Assembly (NCBI GenBank): GCA_021018995.1
Contig: CM037585.1
Coordinates: 121,108,331-121,172,330 of the forward strand
Source: Chloranthus sessilifolius
Taxonomy: Eukaryota; Streptophyta; Magnoliopsida; Chloranthales; Chloranthaceae
Direction of reading: 5' to 3'
Length of the DNA stretch: 64,000 nucleotides
Below are positions 1-11,232 of this stretch, piece after piece (the stretch's first letter is position 1; the number at the start of each line of letters is the position of its first letter). Position numbers and translations under genes: made by a program. The notes below the pieces were generated by a model. It did no database searches. It was not told the origin of the DNA and was given only the letters and a program-made list of their open reading frames with translations.

Positions 1-1258
1 TGTGTGATGCAAGTAACTAAGGAAAAGTAATCTAATGAGATTGAGACATCCCCAGGGGATAAGGAAGTAATAAAGGCATCAGGTGTGATGCGGGTATGTA
101 CACATCCCAGGGATGTATACATAGGATTGAATAATTACTGTTGAGGCTTAACTGATATAAGATAGCACACTTACACGGTGAACAACTATATGTAATGCAC
201 ATGATATTTTTGTTATTTGAGGTTTGGAGGATACCCCACCGACGTTGCAGGATACCCACGATTGATGCGGCAGGATATCTGTGACCGGTACGATGGCGAA
301 TCCGTACACCAGCACGGAGGTTTATCCGTGACCGTAAATACATCCCAGGGATGTTGTGTGATTTTTAACCCCGCCGCCTAGTGAGAAAGGGGCTTGGGTC
401 GTATTCCCAGGGAATACATTTTTACAACTGTCTAATTAGATGACGATGAAGGGTATCTCATCGGGGCTCGATGCTATATTGCTCAGGGATTACTTAAGTT
501 GAAGATTTAAGTTTTGCTTTAAGCCTGTTCAGTGTCATTCATGATTAAATCAACAGTAAAGTAATACATGCAACTTACCAGTAAATTGAGTATAAATCAT
601 CTATTTTTAATTGGTTTTCTAGCAAATGCATAGATTCATTATGCTTTGAATATCATGAAATATATGTGAGTTTTGACTTATATGTTCATTGTGTTGTTCC
701 CTATTGAGCTAAGATGTAGCTCACCCTTTTAGACTATACGTCGCAGGTCCACTGATAGCAGCAACGGAGGTTTCGGGGGACGTGGATCCGGGTGATTTAG
801 ATTACGTACCTGGAGACGAGTTGGAGCCTCCTCCCGAGGACTTTTTCTAGGTGACTCTGCTGGGCACTTTGGTAGAGAGTCAGTTTTGTGAGCAGATTAG
901 TGCGGCTTGGTATATCAAGCCTTCATTTGTGAGCAGATTAGTGCAGCTTGGTATATCAAGCCTTCATTTGTGAAACAATGTAATTAAACTAGATTATTCT
1001 TTTGGCGAACCATCTAGGGTGATCTGATTATCACCGATGGTTCGGGTCGGTTCTCTATTCATGCAGTGGCATGAAAGTAGAACTGTCTTTTGAATATGCC
1101 AGTTGGGCATATTAACGTTTTCTGCTTTAATGAGATTAATTGCTTTATTTATTATGTGGTGCTTGTTATACCAATGTTTCATGCTAAGCTTTGGGGCACG
1201 GTCTGGAGGATTGTGCTAATGGCACAGGTTTCAGGGTATCAAAATCTAGGCTGTCACA
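1..1258 (+). mobile_element. Family D chromovirus LTR, right part (cut by window edge)
   Basis: This stretch is the reverse complement of the LTR at 61218-62500, so the same family sits in opposite orientation at the two ends of the window. It ends in CTGTCACA at 1258, the usual end of these LTRs in the sense direction. No primer-binding site follows, so it is a 3' LTR or a solo LTR rather than a 5' LTR. It has the conserved 'AGCTCACCC ... ACTATACGTCGCAGGT' block near 716-750 and the GTACGG-type foldback near 281-307. Many differences from the right-hand copy are C/T or G/A changes. It is inserted into the leader of the element whose 5' LTR starts at 1370. Confidence 0.8.
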
Positions 1259-1369
1259 ATAGCACTGGTCTGTCATTGTGAAAACAATAATATTGATCAG
1301 TACATAAATTATAAAAATAATCCAACATGAATCTGTAGTTCAACCTAAAGCCTAGGCTCTGATACCAAC
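1259..1369 (-). mobile_element. Leader stub of a truncated chromovirus with primer-binding site
   Basis: Read on the minus strand, the LTR end at 1370 is followed at once by TGGTATCAGAGCC (1355-1367), an exact match to the initiator-Met tRNA primer site of plant chromoviruses. The next 100 bases resemble the leader of Gypsy-1 at 24213-24322 (shared 'ctgtcattg' and 'gatcagta' words). The sequence then stops at the LTR end at 1258, so the gag-pol body of this element has been lost or lies left of the window. Confidence 0.8.
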
Positions 1370-1836
1370 TGTGACAGCCAGGATTTTCGCGCTCCACCGC
1401 GCCATCAGGATCATGCTCTGGATGATCCCTGGGGCAAAACAAAGAGTGTCTCCTTGTCTAGTGGAAATCAGAGCAGACACGGTCCAATAGTGGCAGATCG
1501 AGTCATCATATAAGGCTCAAAAGAAATAAAGAAATAAAATAATGTATGTGTGTATATAAAAAGAATATACATCCTCAAAAAGAATCAAGAAGAACCACTG
1601 GTGATGGGCATCCATCACCCAAAACAATGGTTCCCGATGGTGGTTCCTATAGAATATATATGAATATGAGTATAACATCTACAGTAAAAATATACAAAAA
1701 GTGGCCACTAGGTGTACAAAAGACAATAAAGAAACCCAAAATACAAGACTAATATACCCAGGCTAAGGGTAAAACTCGTCGGCCAGGATATCGGTCTTCT
1801 CGTTCTCGACCTCAGCCTCTGTCTCTGATTTATAGT

Positions 1837-2330
1837 CACTACGTGAAAATCGACAAAAAACAACAGCCCAAAACCGTTGTAAATGGCATAAGTAACGGTT
1901 TTGAGCCGTTGTAAGGGCCGTTGTTTATAGAGCAGTGGGTTTTATAAACAACGGCCTGAAATCGTTGTTTATTTACCAGATAAACCACGGTTGATGTCCA
2001 TTGCAAAATAACAACATTTTTAAGCCGTTGTTTTAATGAAAAAATGGTTGTTATTTTTCTTCCGAAACCACAGTCTAAATCAGTGGTATATGTAAACAAT
2101 GGTAACAAACTGTTGTTAATTTCCTCCAAGAAACAACGGTTATAGACCGTTATTTGTGACTGTTGCAAAATAATAACAATGTTGAGCCATTGTTCCTAAT
2201 GAGAAAAAGGTTGTTATTTTTATTCCGAAATCACGGCCTAAATCAATGATATATGAAAACAACTGGTATGGACCGTTGTTTTTATTTATTTATTTATTTT
2301 TAAATAAACAACTTCCATTTTTTTTACTAT
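1837..2330. mobile_element. CACTA-type DNA transposon end with subterminal repeats
   Basis: The LTR text breaks after 'tatagt' and continues CACTACGTGAAAAT (1837), the typical terminal inverted repeat of plant En/Spm (CACTA) transposons. The next about 480 bases are full of short direct and inverted copies of AACGG / CCGTTGTT words, as expected for the subterminal transposase-binding region of this superfamily. No transposase coding is visible. I did not find the matching end (…TAGTG), so this may be a truncated or non-autonomous copy. Its real right limit may be anywhere up to about 4000. Confidence 0.65.
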
Positions 2331-3038
2331 AATGAGAGCCATTTTACCTGTTACAAATATTGTATCAACCACATATCACTCTACAAGGGAAAAAATTCAT
2401 AATCCATTCAACTAAATGAAAAAATAATAAGCCAAAAATAAAATCAACATTATATTAATATATTTAACATCATCTCATTAAAATATTCAATGATATTATA
2501 TTAATATATTTAACAACATCCTATAAATACATTCAACAACACCCTATTCGAGCATGACTCGGGTTGCCAATAAATTCAATGACATAATTTTAATGTCTCA
2601 TTGCTTGACACCATTGATTGAGCACCTTTCAACTCGTTGTCGAGATGACTTTTCTTTTATGATTTGTCCGCCCACTTCTTGTGTGTTTTTAGCTTGCGCC
2701 CAACTCCCATACCATGAGTTTTCCTGCCATAAAAATAAACTCAGTCACATTAACAAATTTCATAATAAAATAACACTCAAAATTTGCATGTGTGTTCAAG
2801 AAAAAAAAAAGTGTGCATAAGAGCGACTTGCATAAGAATTTTTATATAATTATATTAAGAGCTTAAAATTGGAAAATAAATATGTAAAAAATGATCTACA
2901 ATGAAAAATGAAACCAAGGAGATTTATTGCCTTCATACATTGTAGAGAAAAAAAGGCACCAATGTAAAAACCAAATATACATGCATTACCCAAGGATGAG
3001 TCTTTGGATGAATGGTAAATAGGGGGATTTTACCTGGG

Positions 3039-3106
<68 letters not shown>

Positions 3107-4080
3107 AATAGGGGGATTTTACCTGGGTCATGCATTTGGTCAGGTGAGGTTTTCAAGCCGGCTGGGCATCTACCCTTGACCCGTCGGATCGTGGGGGGCA
3201 TATGCCTATTTCCCATAGGGCACCCAAAACTTTGGCCTGATCCAACCCGCCCCATTTAGTAGAAAGGTTTTGTGGCTAAGAGGGCATGAAAAATTAATAG
3301 AATGAGTAACAACAGAGATACCCTACCCGTAGGCAATCCTGACTTGTTCAAAGCCCTACCCATATGGGAAAATATCTCATTCATTTCAACCATGCTGAAA
3401 ACCCTACAAACTTCCTATGAAAATATTCTGTACACGCGACATTTAAAACCATCATCATTATCATCATAGCCTTTTCTCATCTATTGGGTCAACATTTAAA
3501 ACTATGAACTAAAAAAATAATAAATAAACAAAACAAAATCCCACAAACTAAATCTTTGAACAAATTTAGTATCCATATGAATCAAAACTTGCAAAAAGAG
3601 TCACTTTTTAGTTCTCTCAATCTTTGGTTAGAAAGTTTTCAACATGAATCAAAAATTTAGAAAAATATCCCCAAATAGGTAGTCAGTCAAACTTTTGGCT
3701 GAGTGATTTGATCATTTTCGCTATTCATAGATTTTTTGTCATATCAGAACTTAACCCATAATCAGTATCTTTTCTGCATATATTCCTTGGCATATCATTA
3801 AGAGAAACGAAACCCTAAAAACTAAATCATGAAATATTTTTAATTGACAAATTGTGACCGAGCCTAGCCTAATCCACCCGTATAAAAAAAACAAAAAAAG
3901 AAAAAAAAAACACCCCTAAAAGCTCAAAACCTATAATCAGTAATTCTCCCGACTCCAATGCTTATATATATACCTTGGAATATCATTAGAGGTCTAAAAA
4001 GACCTCAGAATCAGATAGTAGAAACAGATGACAGAGCTTTTAAAAGACAGGTTTCATATGCAGATACTTAGAAAACATGC
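2331..4080. other. AT-rich non-coding DNA inside LTR G
   Basis: No gene is visible. It probably combines transposon interior with LTR remnants. Two diverged copies of a roughly 50-base segment ('ataatcagta…cttgg(c/a)atatcatta') lie at about 3757-3802 and 3932-3992. A block at 3103-3420 has higher GC (Gly/Pro-like codons) without an intact reading frame. Confidence 0.5.
3014..3128. repeat. (TA)n microsatellite between identical 26-bp direct repeats
   Basis: About 60 bases of uninterrupted TA (3041-3100) are flanked by two exact copies of a 26-bp unit (3014-3039 and 3103-3128) containing GGTAAATAGGGGGATTTTAC. Confidence 0.95.
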
Positions 4081-4263
4081 AGTCAAAATCAGATACAAGT
4101 TAAGTTGAATTTCCCCTACCTCAGATCAAGTCTTTCTAAGAAAATCCAAAGCTTTTTAAGATGTTGAGACTTTGACTTAGATTATACGTGTAGTATACTA
4201 AGTGTCAGAAGTGTCAGAACAGTAAGTGACACAAAGTTCAGCCTCAAATTCCCTAAAAACCAA

Positions 4264-5123
4264 AACGGCAGAACAGGGAAACTCGATCGATCAATACCTC
4301 TGTTTGATCGATCGGGTTCACATTTGATCCATCAATCTCATCATTGATCAATCGGATGTCTCATACCTAACCAGTATGAACAAAGGACAACTGATCGATT
4401 AAACCCTTGGTTGATCGATCAAATTCTCATGTTGATCGATCAATTTCCATAATTGATCGATCAAACCAGCATTTCCACATCTCCAGAATAAAGGAAATTT
4501 GATCGATCAATCTCTCCATTGATAGATCGAATCCTCAATTCGATCGATCAATCCCCATATTTGATCGATCGGGTCGAAATCTCAGAAAAACACACCTGTT
4601 CCATAGTGTGTTTTAGAAAATTTGATCAATCAAATCCCTGATTCAATCGATCAATTTCACAATTCGATCGATCAATCCTCATTTGATCGATCATTCCTTC
4701 ATTACAAAACAGAGGCAGACCCGATCAATCAATCCTCTAATTGATTGATCGATTCTTCATTTCAATCGATCAATCCTAACAATTGATCGATCGAATTTCC
4801 AAGGTCAGAATTTTCAGAAAAATAGGCCTCTTGTTCTATAGTTTCTTAATAAAATTCGATCGATCAAATCCCTAATTTGATCGATCAATTCTACAGTTTG
4901 ATCGATCAGTTCACACCTAATCGATCACTTCTAATATTGATCAATCAGTTTCAAATTCGATCGATCAAAACACCAGTTTGATCGATCGAACATATTGGGC
5001 TCTCACTTCTCAAGAAAACACCCTTCTGTTTCAAAGGGGCATTTTTACACAATTCGTTCGATCAACTCCCAAGTTTGATCGATCGGACTACAGACTGATC
5101 AATCAATTCTCAATTGATCAACT
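4264..5123. repeat. GATCGATC palindrome array in LTR G
   Basis: Dozens of copies of the palindrome GATCGATC, usually as TTGATCGATCAA or ATTCGATCGATCAA, are separated by 10-30 bases of unrelated sequence and many are degenerate at one or two positions. They are dispersed rather than a strict tandem repeat. In the sense (minus) direction the array lies about 0.7-1.6 kb from the LTR start. Confidence 0.9.
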
Positions 5124-6464
5124 GCCATTAATGGGGTTTGTTAAATTCAAACCCTAACTCCCATAACTCTTCAAGAACCATTCAAACACACATAAATGCA
5201 TATTTATCACACCTAAACTCACACAAAACTCATAATAGCTCACCTCTTTCAAAGGTTTGTTCCTTGGTTCACGGCCTCGCGATCCTACATGGGTTTCGGA
5301 TCCGAATCGGTGAGAGTGCGACTTTGAGTTCTCCGGTGAACCGGAGATACTAAGCCACGCTAATGCACCTACGTGTATTGCCCTCACCAATGTATTTGAC
5401 GTATACCCTTCAATTAACTTACGCTCTAATCGGAAGATTAGGAATCTAGGGTTTCTCAAGCTTGGCTTTCTCACAGAGGGAGTTTCTTAGCAACAGCTTG
5501 AATGCAAGGGTTCAGAACAAGAGCTAAGAGAAGAGGGATTGGGCATTCCAAACCTTCCTTCTCTCTTAAGCTATTAATGGAAATATCCTAGATATTTCCA
5601 TTATAATCTATTTTGCTCCGACGTTGAGCACACACACAACACACGTGTATCTCATCTTACCAACAGACCTAATTCGCATCTTGGACTTGTGTCTCACGCG
5701 ACAATTCACATCACATGCCTATAGATTACAGATTCCCATATTAATTTTCTTTTATTTAAAATTGAAATTTATCTCGATTTCTGTGCCAGGCACGGATACC
5801 AAAGCAGTTGAGTTATGTTCAAAATTTTAGGGTCGTTACAGATTAGTCCTTCACTGAAAAGGATTGGAACTTCCTATATTATCACAAAAAAATAAAAAAT
5901 TAAAATGGGATGTAGTCGTAGAAGAAGAGTCAGTAGGTTAAACTTTAACCGAATTCTTTCTCTGTTAGTTTTTGAACGTCTATGTGTTATTGTGGATGTA
6001 CATAATTTATCCCATGAGCAGCAACACTGTATTTCGCAAGCAGATAACTAATCTCATTAGCTAAAAACCCCAAAAACTAACACCAAATGAGACTATGCTC
6101 CAAAATAGTCATTCTCGTCAACCTCTGGAACCGATTTGTTGGCTAGAAATTGTTGGGTTTTGCTCCAAAATAGTCATTCTCTCCCGTAAGCATCGGCATC
6201 GCTGGTGTTGTCGATGCCGTCATCGGCATCGTCTCAACTCGCCTGAGAAGAATAAGAGGGCTCACTAGAGCACCCACTTATATTTGAGCTTTTCAAAAGA
6301 AATTAAAAATTATGTGGGTGTATTTAAGAGTACCCTTTATAGTGCTAATTCATTTTAAAGTACATAAAACAGTTTAGGATGTGTCTGAGTGTATAATTGA
6401 AAACGAACTTGTTTACTAAGTTGTTCTTAAACATCTTGTATACTTAAAATGCAATTGTTTCAAT

Positions 6465-6765
6465 GGCCACTTGATCATGACAACATTGTCATGAATGCTC
6501 CATAATGAATTCATGATCATGACCACTCAATTGTGGCTAATTGATAGCAATCGCACAGGAATGATTACTCAGCCAATGCCACTCAATCTTAAACCCTCAA
6601 TTTTGATTGCCAGATCATGTTTCTTCATCCTAGATCTTTAGTGATGACTAATGAGTCATAGAAACTCAATGATCACAGCTTGATCATGGTTCCTCAATCA
6701 TGCCACTATCATGGCCGTGCTTGATTGCTGATGTAAAATCATGGCCACTCGATCGATAAAAAGAA
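6465..6765. repeat. Degenerate 'TGATCATGGCCACTCAAT' interspersed array, copy 1
   Basis: About ten imperfect copies of a word close to TTGATCATGGCCACTCAAT occur at irregular spacing. The same array appears at 48440-49250 in the second SAUR unit, so it predates the duplication. Confidence 0.75.
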
Positions 6766-7816
6766 GGGTTTCAACTTAACATTAAAAATCCCCGTCAAGG
6801 CCCTCCAACAGCCCAACTTGGAATATTGAATGAAATGGCTGTTCCCACATAGACAGAGCAAATCATATGGATAATCGTCTCTCTCATGGAACCTTTTGTA
6901 GTCATGTATGATGCATTTTCACGTGATTTTGGAACTTTCTTAGAGTAATGTATTGGACACGACGTGTTCTTCGAATGGTCATTGATCGAACTCTGATAGC
7001 AGGTAAAATACTTGCTTGGTGTGACTTTTAGGAAACGCTTCCCGCTTTCTGACTGAAAAAAGCACTATTGTCTTAGATGTTGTTTGGTTAACACAGCTGC
7101 CCAGCCTGATTTCACTCAAAACAGCTTCCTCCAAAGATGACAATGGGCAAAAGCTAAAAGCTGCTAAATCCAACTTCCTGCTTCAGAGTTTGCGGGAATC
7201 TCTATTAATTGGAAGCTGGAAGTAGGAGGATTTATTAGCTGTCAAAGTTGGTCATTGTAAACACGACATGTGCAAACCTGTCCACTTTTATCATTGGTCG
7301 TAAGATCATTTGAACATTGTTGGTGACTCAGATGAGTTTCTGGTACATGCCTGCTCTTTTTGGTAATCTTTGTACATAGCAATGGGCATACAAAAGCTAC
7401 AATTAGTTTATGGATACATTTGAAGAGGGTTTGAATAGTTTATTGAGGGCATCTTTGTGGACAATTGAAATAAAATATGCAAAGCTGACCCTAAAATGAT
7501 GGAACAAGGCAATGATGGAAATAAACTTGTTTAGCTTTTATTGTAGTTTCCCCAAGTTGTTTTTTAGGGGTTCTTACCAAACGGGGCACATACTTCCAGC
7601 TAGAAATAATGGGGAGTGTGACACAAAATAATTTGAAAAAGAGTATATGTTAGCTCATAAGATATCAAACTAGGTAATTATTATGGGTAATTACGTAAAT
7701 TGGTAGCTAATGAGGTAACCCAAATTACCAAGGTTGGTACTCTATAAGGTAGCCCAAATTATGCTGATTATATTACTTCACTTAAAATGGAATTTGTTTT
7801 CATTATATGTATTCTA

Positions 7817-7893
7817 CCCCTTCGGAAGACTTCTTAAAAAAGATCATGAGACTGGCCCCTTCGGATGATTTTTTAAAAGAGATCATGAGACTG
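7817..7893 (+). repeat. Two-copy tandem duplication, possibly an old coding fragment
   Basis: Two about 37-bp copies (both contain CCCCTTCGGA and GATCATGAGACTG) lie end to end in an open frame that starts with ATG at 7807. Two of the four codon differences are synonymous; one is conservative (Glu/Asp). The predicted 69-aa product matches nothing I recognise and may not be a gene. Confidence 0.4.
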
Positions 7894-8163
7894 AGCATTC
7901 TTAAGTTCTATGCTTTTTACCATTACTCTTTGGTCTGTCCCTTCCACTCTTTTTTTGCAGTCTCTTATCTTTTCAACCAACTGAATGTTCAATCATGGCC
8001 ATCATACAAAGATTGAGATGGAGATTCAAATTGGAAAAATTCAAAAGCAAATTGAAAAAATTCAAAAGCAAGGCAGACCGAGGGAAAATTCATATCCATC
8101 ATACAAAGATTGAGATTAAGATTCTAAAACAATTAATGTAGCAGTCAGTATTGAAGGTGTTTT

Positions 8164-8184
8164 GAGGAGCGGCTGGGCTCCCCC
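8164..8184 (-). promoter_or_regulatory. GC-rich hairpin in the presumed 3' UTR of SAUR-A
   Basis: On the minus strand GGGGGAGC and GCTCCTC pair across a short loop, allowing one G-U pair, about 150 bases after the stop codon. The SAUR-B 3' region has a matching hairpin at 50486-50506 set in a similar 'GATACATGGGGGAGC' context. Confidence 0.5.
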
Positions 8185-8331
8185 TTGTATACAAAGGAGT
8201 TACATTTAGAAATGCCAATGACCCACTTTACAAAATTGGAGATTTTTGTCTCACTGGTTCTACTGCTCGCTTTCTATTCTCAATGAGGCACAAGAATGAG
8301 AGATAGGCTAGGCTTTGTTGTCGTCCACTCC

Positions 8332-8628
8332 TCACGAGGCCTTCAAACAAGAAGTTAAGTTTAAGAAGGTATCTACTTTGCATGGGATTGTGAGACCTCC
8401 CATATGATGATCGAAACCAAACTCTTCTTCAACCCTGTTAAGCAATGTCTGAAATAATGGATGATTCAAGTAGGATATGGGAACAACAAATCGCTCCTTC
8501 TGCTGCTCTCCAACATAAACTGCGAAGTGGCCTTTTGGGATATCTCTAATTGCACCTGCCTGATTTCCATTTAGAGACCGTCGGAGAATCTGTGTGGCAT
8601 GAACCATCCCTGGCAAATGGATTCCCAT
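8332..8628 (-). CDS. SAUR family auxin-responsive protein (SAUR-A)
   Basis: This intact 98-residue protein belongs to the small auxin-up RNA family. These plant proteins are induced rapidly by auxin; many promote cell expansion by inhibiting PP2C.D phosphatases and so keeping plasma-membrane H+-ATPases active. The conserved core is present: '[13 protein letters not shown]' (about residues 33-45), then '[15 protein letters not shown]' and 'EEEFGF', with a variable N terminus and short C terminus. The start MGIHLPGMV is chosen because it matches the start of SAUR-B; an upstream in-frame TTG would add seven residues. It has no intron, as usual for SAURs. A TATA box and auxin-response motif lie upstream. 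It is a close paralogue of SAUR-B at 50084. Confidence 0.93.
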   Translation of the reverse strand: MGIHLPGMVHATQILRRSLNGNQAGAIRDIPKGHFAVYVGEQQKERFVVPISYLNHPLFQTLLNRVEEEFGFDHHMGGLTIPCKVDTFLNLTSCLKAS

Positions 8629-8728
8629 GTTTCTTAGAAGTCTGGACAACTAAAAGCTAATCAATCTCAAGTTCACGGGTGGAGTTAGATAAAAGACTAG
8701 ACGATGAAGATTGAATGAACGAGCTGTG

Positions 8729-8782
8729 TGCATATATAGAGGAAGTGGTAAAGAGACATATGCATGGGGTCCTTGTGGGTCA
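8729..8782 (-). promoter_or_regulatory. SAUR-A core promoter: TATA box, AuxRE and NdeI-site element
   Basis: On the minus strand there is TCTATATATG (8731-8740), about 105 bases upstream of the ATG. Just upstream is TGTCTC (8753-8758), the classic auxin response element bound by ARF factors, overlapping CATATG (8757-8762). CATATG recalls the NDE element of soybean SAUR promoters. 'GGACCCCATGCATATG' continues upstream, and SAUR-B has a similar block at 49886-49907. Confidence 0.75.
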
Positions 8783-8829
8783 TGGGTCATTAGTGTTCAC
8801 ATGGTGCTGCTTCTCCTCTGTCTTTGCAC

Positions 8830-9519
8830 CATTCTGCACTGTAGTCATAGGAATGGGTCACTGCATTAATTTCAACATCATAAAGCACTAACACACAAGT
8901 AATGTTACAGGCAGACAAGAGTGTAATTTTGATTGACATGTTTTGGCATGGAGGGTTCCACCAATGGAAATTGATCAAAATTCAGATAAGATGTGATTAA
9001 TTCCCATATTTCAAGTTTAAAACACCCACTCTATTTGCAGGTGGTGATAAAAACACATTGACGAAATGGGACATGTTTTAGCAATTTGAGTTGGTAGTTG
9101 GAAGCATCGCATGTGCCACCCTATCCACTTTTTATCATATGTAACTATTTGAAAATTAAGTGGTTGTATATGGAGTTAATTCATCCCTGCGCTGAAAAGA
9201 ATTGAGAGTAAAAGGACTCCAGAGCCGACCATAAAGCAACCATAACAAGAATGCAATGATGAGGATGATGGCAAGTCAGGGCCACACATTTTAATTTTTC
9301 ATTCGTAGTTACTCTTTTTATTTTTTCTGATTTTTGTAGTACAGTTATAGTTTTATAATTCTATAACTAGTTGAGGGATTCAGTTAAAAAGTAAACATTT
9401 TAGGCTGTATTTATGTGTACATCTGTAACAAGCTCGTTTAGTTTTGATTGCAGATTACTAAATTGAATTTAAACATCCTGCCTAGTTCTAGGACAAGGAC
9501 AATGTTTGGTAACTGTCTG
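8830..9519. other. Host flank duplicated near SAUR-B
   Basis: The segment 8930-9240 is alignable by eye with 51835-52145 in the same orientation; shared words include GAGTTGGTAGTTGG and TTGAAAATTAAGTGGTTGTA. The segment 9403-9475 repeats 6376-6440, so a second duplication unit starts here and is cut by retrotransposon DNA at 9520. No gene is visible. Confidence 0.7.
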
Positions 9520-11232
9520 TGTCACGACCCAAAATTCTATCCAATCCCGAGGGCTTAGAATTTCATGTTATTACCCGCACGCATCCCAACTATGCTAAGT
9601 GAGCATATAAATAATCATAGTTCCCACACTAACATGGTTCCACAAAATTCATTAATTCAATAATAAAGGAATGAAATAATTACTAATCAATGAAGAAATA
9701 AAGCTCAATAATAAATCAACTGTACGAGGCCAACAATGAATACTCAACGATAGACCATAACAGTACGAAATTAAAGAATAAATTGTCTAATCTCAGTACT
9801 AAAACTATACTATCAATAATCAACATAAGGATCATAGTCAGTACATTGTATGTCCTGCAGTGTCGCCCTCCTAAGGCTCTTGGTACTCAACATTCACGGA
9901 ATCAACAAAATCAGTATCCATAGGATCTCGATAACCGGAATCCACTCCATCTATAAAATCACTTGAAAAGAATAGATGTCAGGAGGGTTGAGTTGCTAAA
10001 CAATGTGTAATTCCTACACCACCAATCCACCCTACACTACTCAAGTACATTGTAAGTGCATCTCATGAGTGATAATAATAATATGACTGTATATGAGAAA
10101 TAAAGAAATATCAGAATCGTTTATAACATCAAACTCTTATCTTAACCTAACGTACCTCACCATACCTCATGAAGGTAACATCAAACTTATATCTTAAGAC
10201 TATGATCTAGGCACACTCTAATCCTAACGTACATCACCATACCTCATGAAGGTAACTTATCATATTATAACATCGCATGCATTTGTACATCGTATGGGCT
10301 TACATTCTTACTTTTATTATGAATACGATATGTGTCAGAATTGTTGCTCGAGCCTACCATATGAGGGTCACCATAATAGCATACCACTATAACATACCGC
10401 CTTCCATAATATAACATAATCATATCATACACCCTATTCAGTCCCTGAGGTGACCGGTCATAAGCCTATGCATCTCTAAAGGCGATAACGATGTACTTCG
10501 TAACACATCTCATACTGTCTTCTGAGAAACCATCTCGACCGTAGACATTGAAATCCTTACGGTGGCTATGAAAAGAATGATACATACAAACTTAAATTTT
10601 TAATCTTATGTTGGCCTATATAGCGATGTCTTATTATAACTGTATCTTATTTTTTCTTACATATTCTTTCTTATCATTTTCCTATAACCTGAATCTAGAG
10701 TGAGACATAGTGAGATAAGCTTCACTAAACTACGCTTTCCAAGGGATGGGTTTTGTAGTAATTTGAATATATTGTGTCGTAGCCCATACTCTCATAGAAG
10801 TGTTGCATTCATACATGAATGCCTACATTCAGTGTTTCACGAGATCGTGAAAGGAACCCTACCATAACTAATTCCTAAAGGTCAAGTTTCGTATCTTATT
10901 CTTTAACTTAATCTATCATATTAAATCTTAGGGTGATAAGGTCACCGTTTATGACACTAAATATGAGGTTATAGTAAATTCGCACTCACCGCACTTGTCA
11001 TGTTGTCCCATTCTATCCTGAGTTGTAAGGCATGTAAATACGGTGTGATTTTTGCTTTGATACCATCTCAGGGAATCACTACGCCCAAGCTTAGGCATGA
11101 TTTCATACACTCGCGTACATGATCTATCCTATCCATAAAACATACAATATAACAATAATAAAAATTTAGTCTCATCTTACTAGTGAATTGATTTGAATTC
11201 AAAGATACATTATACTTTTATACATACATACA
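9520..11232 (-). mobile_element. Decayed LTR retrotransposon sequence
   Basis: It begins TGTCACGACCCAAAATTC, a typical plant gypsy LTR edge. It contains a 'gaccggtcataagcctatgc' block like those of other LTRs here and a possible initiator-Met primer-site complement, GCTTTGATACCA, near 11056-11067. No coding survives. It abuts the 3' LTR of Gypsy-1, which lacks its outermost 27 bases, so the junction has been rearranged. I could not find the partner end or a target duplication. Confidence 0.55.

Larger units (their letters stand above)
1370..5840 (-). mobile_element. Chromovirus 5' LTR (family G), interrupted by DNA transposon sequence
   Basis: On the plus strand it starts TGTGACAGCC (1370) and ends GGTCGTTACA (5840), the paired ends of this LTR type; the primer site lies just outside at 1355-1367. 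It has the conserved 'TTTCCCCTACCTCA' block at 4110-4123 and a long GATCGATC palindrome array (4264-5123). At 4.47 kb it is longer than the other LTRs here (2.3-3.1 kb) because foreign DNA starts at 1837. LTR sequence is clearly back by about 4080. The right junction of the insertion was not found. Confidence 0.75.
5841..8163. other. Host intergenic DNA, left SAUR unit
   Basis: No convincing gene. The segment 6376-6440 (around 'aaaacgaacttgttta') recurs in diverged form at 9403-9475, and 7720-7800 resembles 50870-50990, showing that this DNA belongs to a duplicated unit that includes SAUR-A. A short tandem duplication lies at 7817-7893. A direct repeat CCATCATACAAAGATTGAGA lies at 7999-8018 and 8096-8115. 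Confidence 0.6.

Noticed and set aside
2986..3255. Open frame with a long Ile-Tyr repeat
   Set aside because: It is only the (TA)n microsatellite read in frame; flanks have no domain.
6979..7600. A hAT/Harbinger-type MITE in the host DNA ('accaaacgggg' phrases)
   Set aside because: No terminal inverted repeats or target duplication could be paired.
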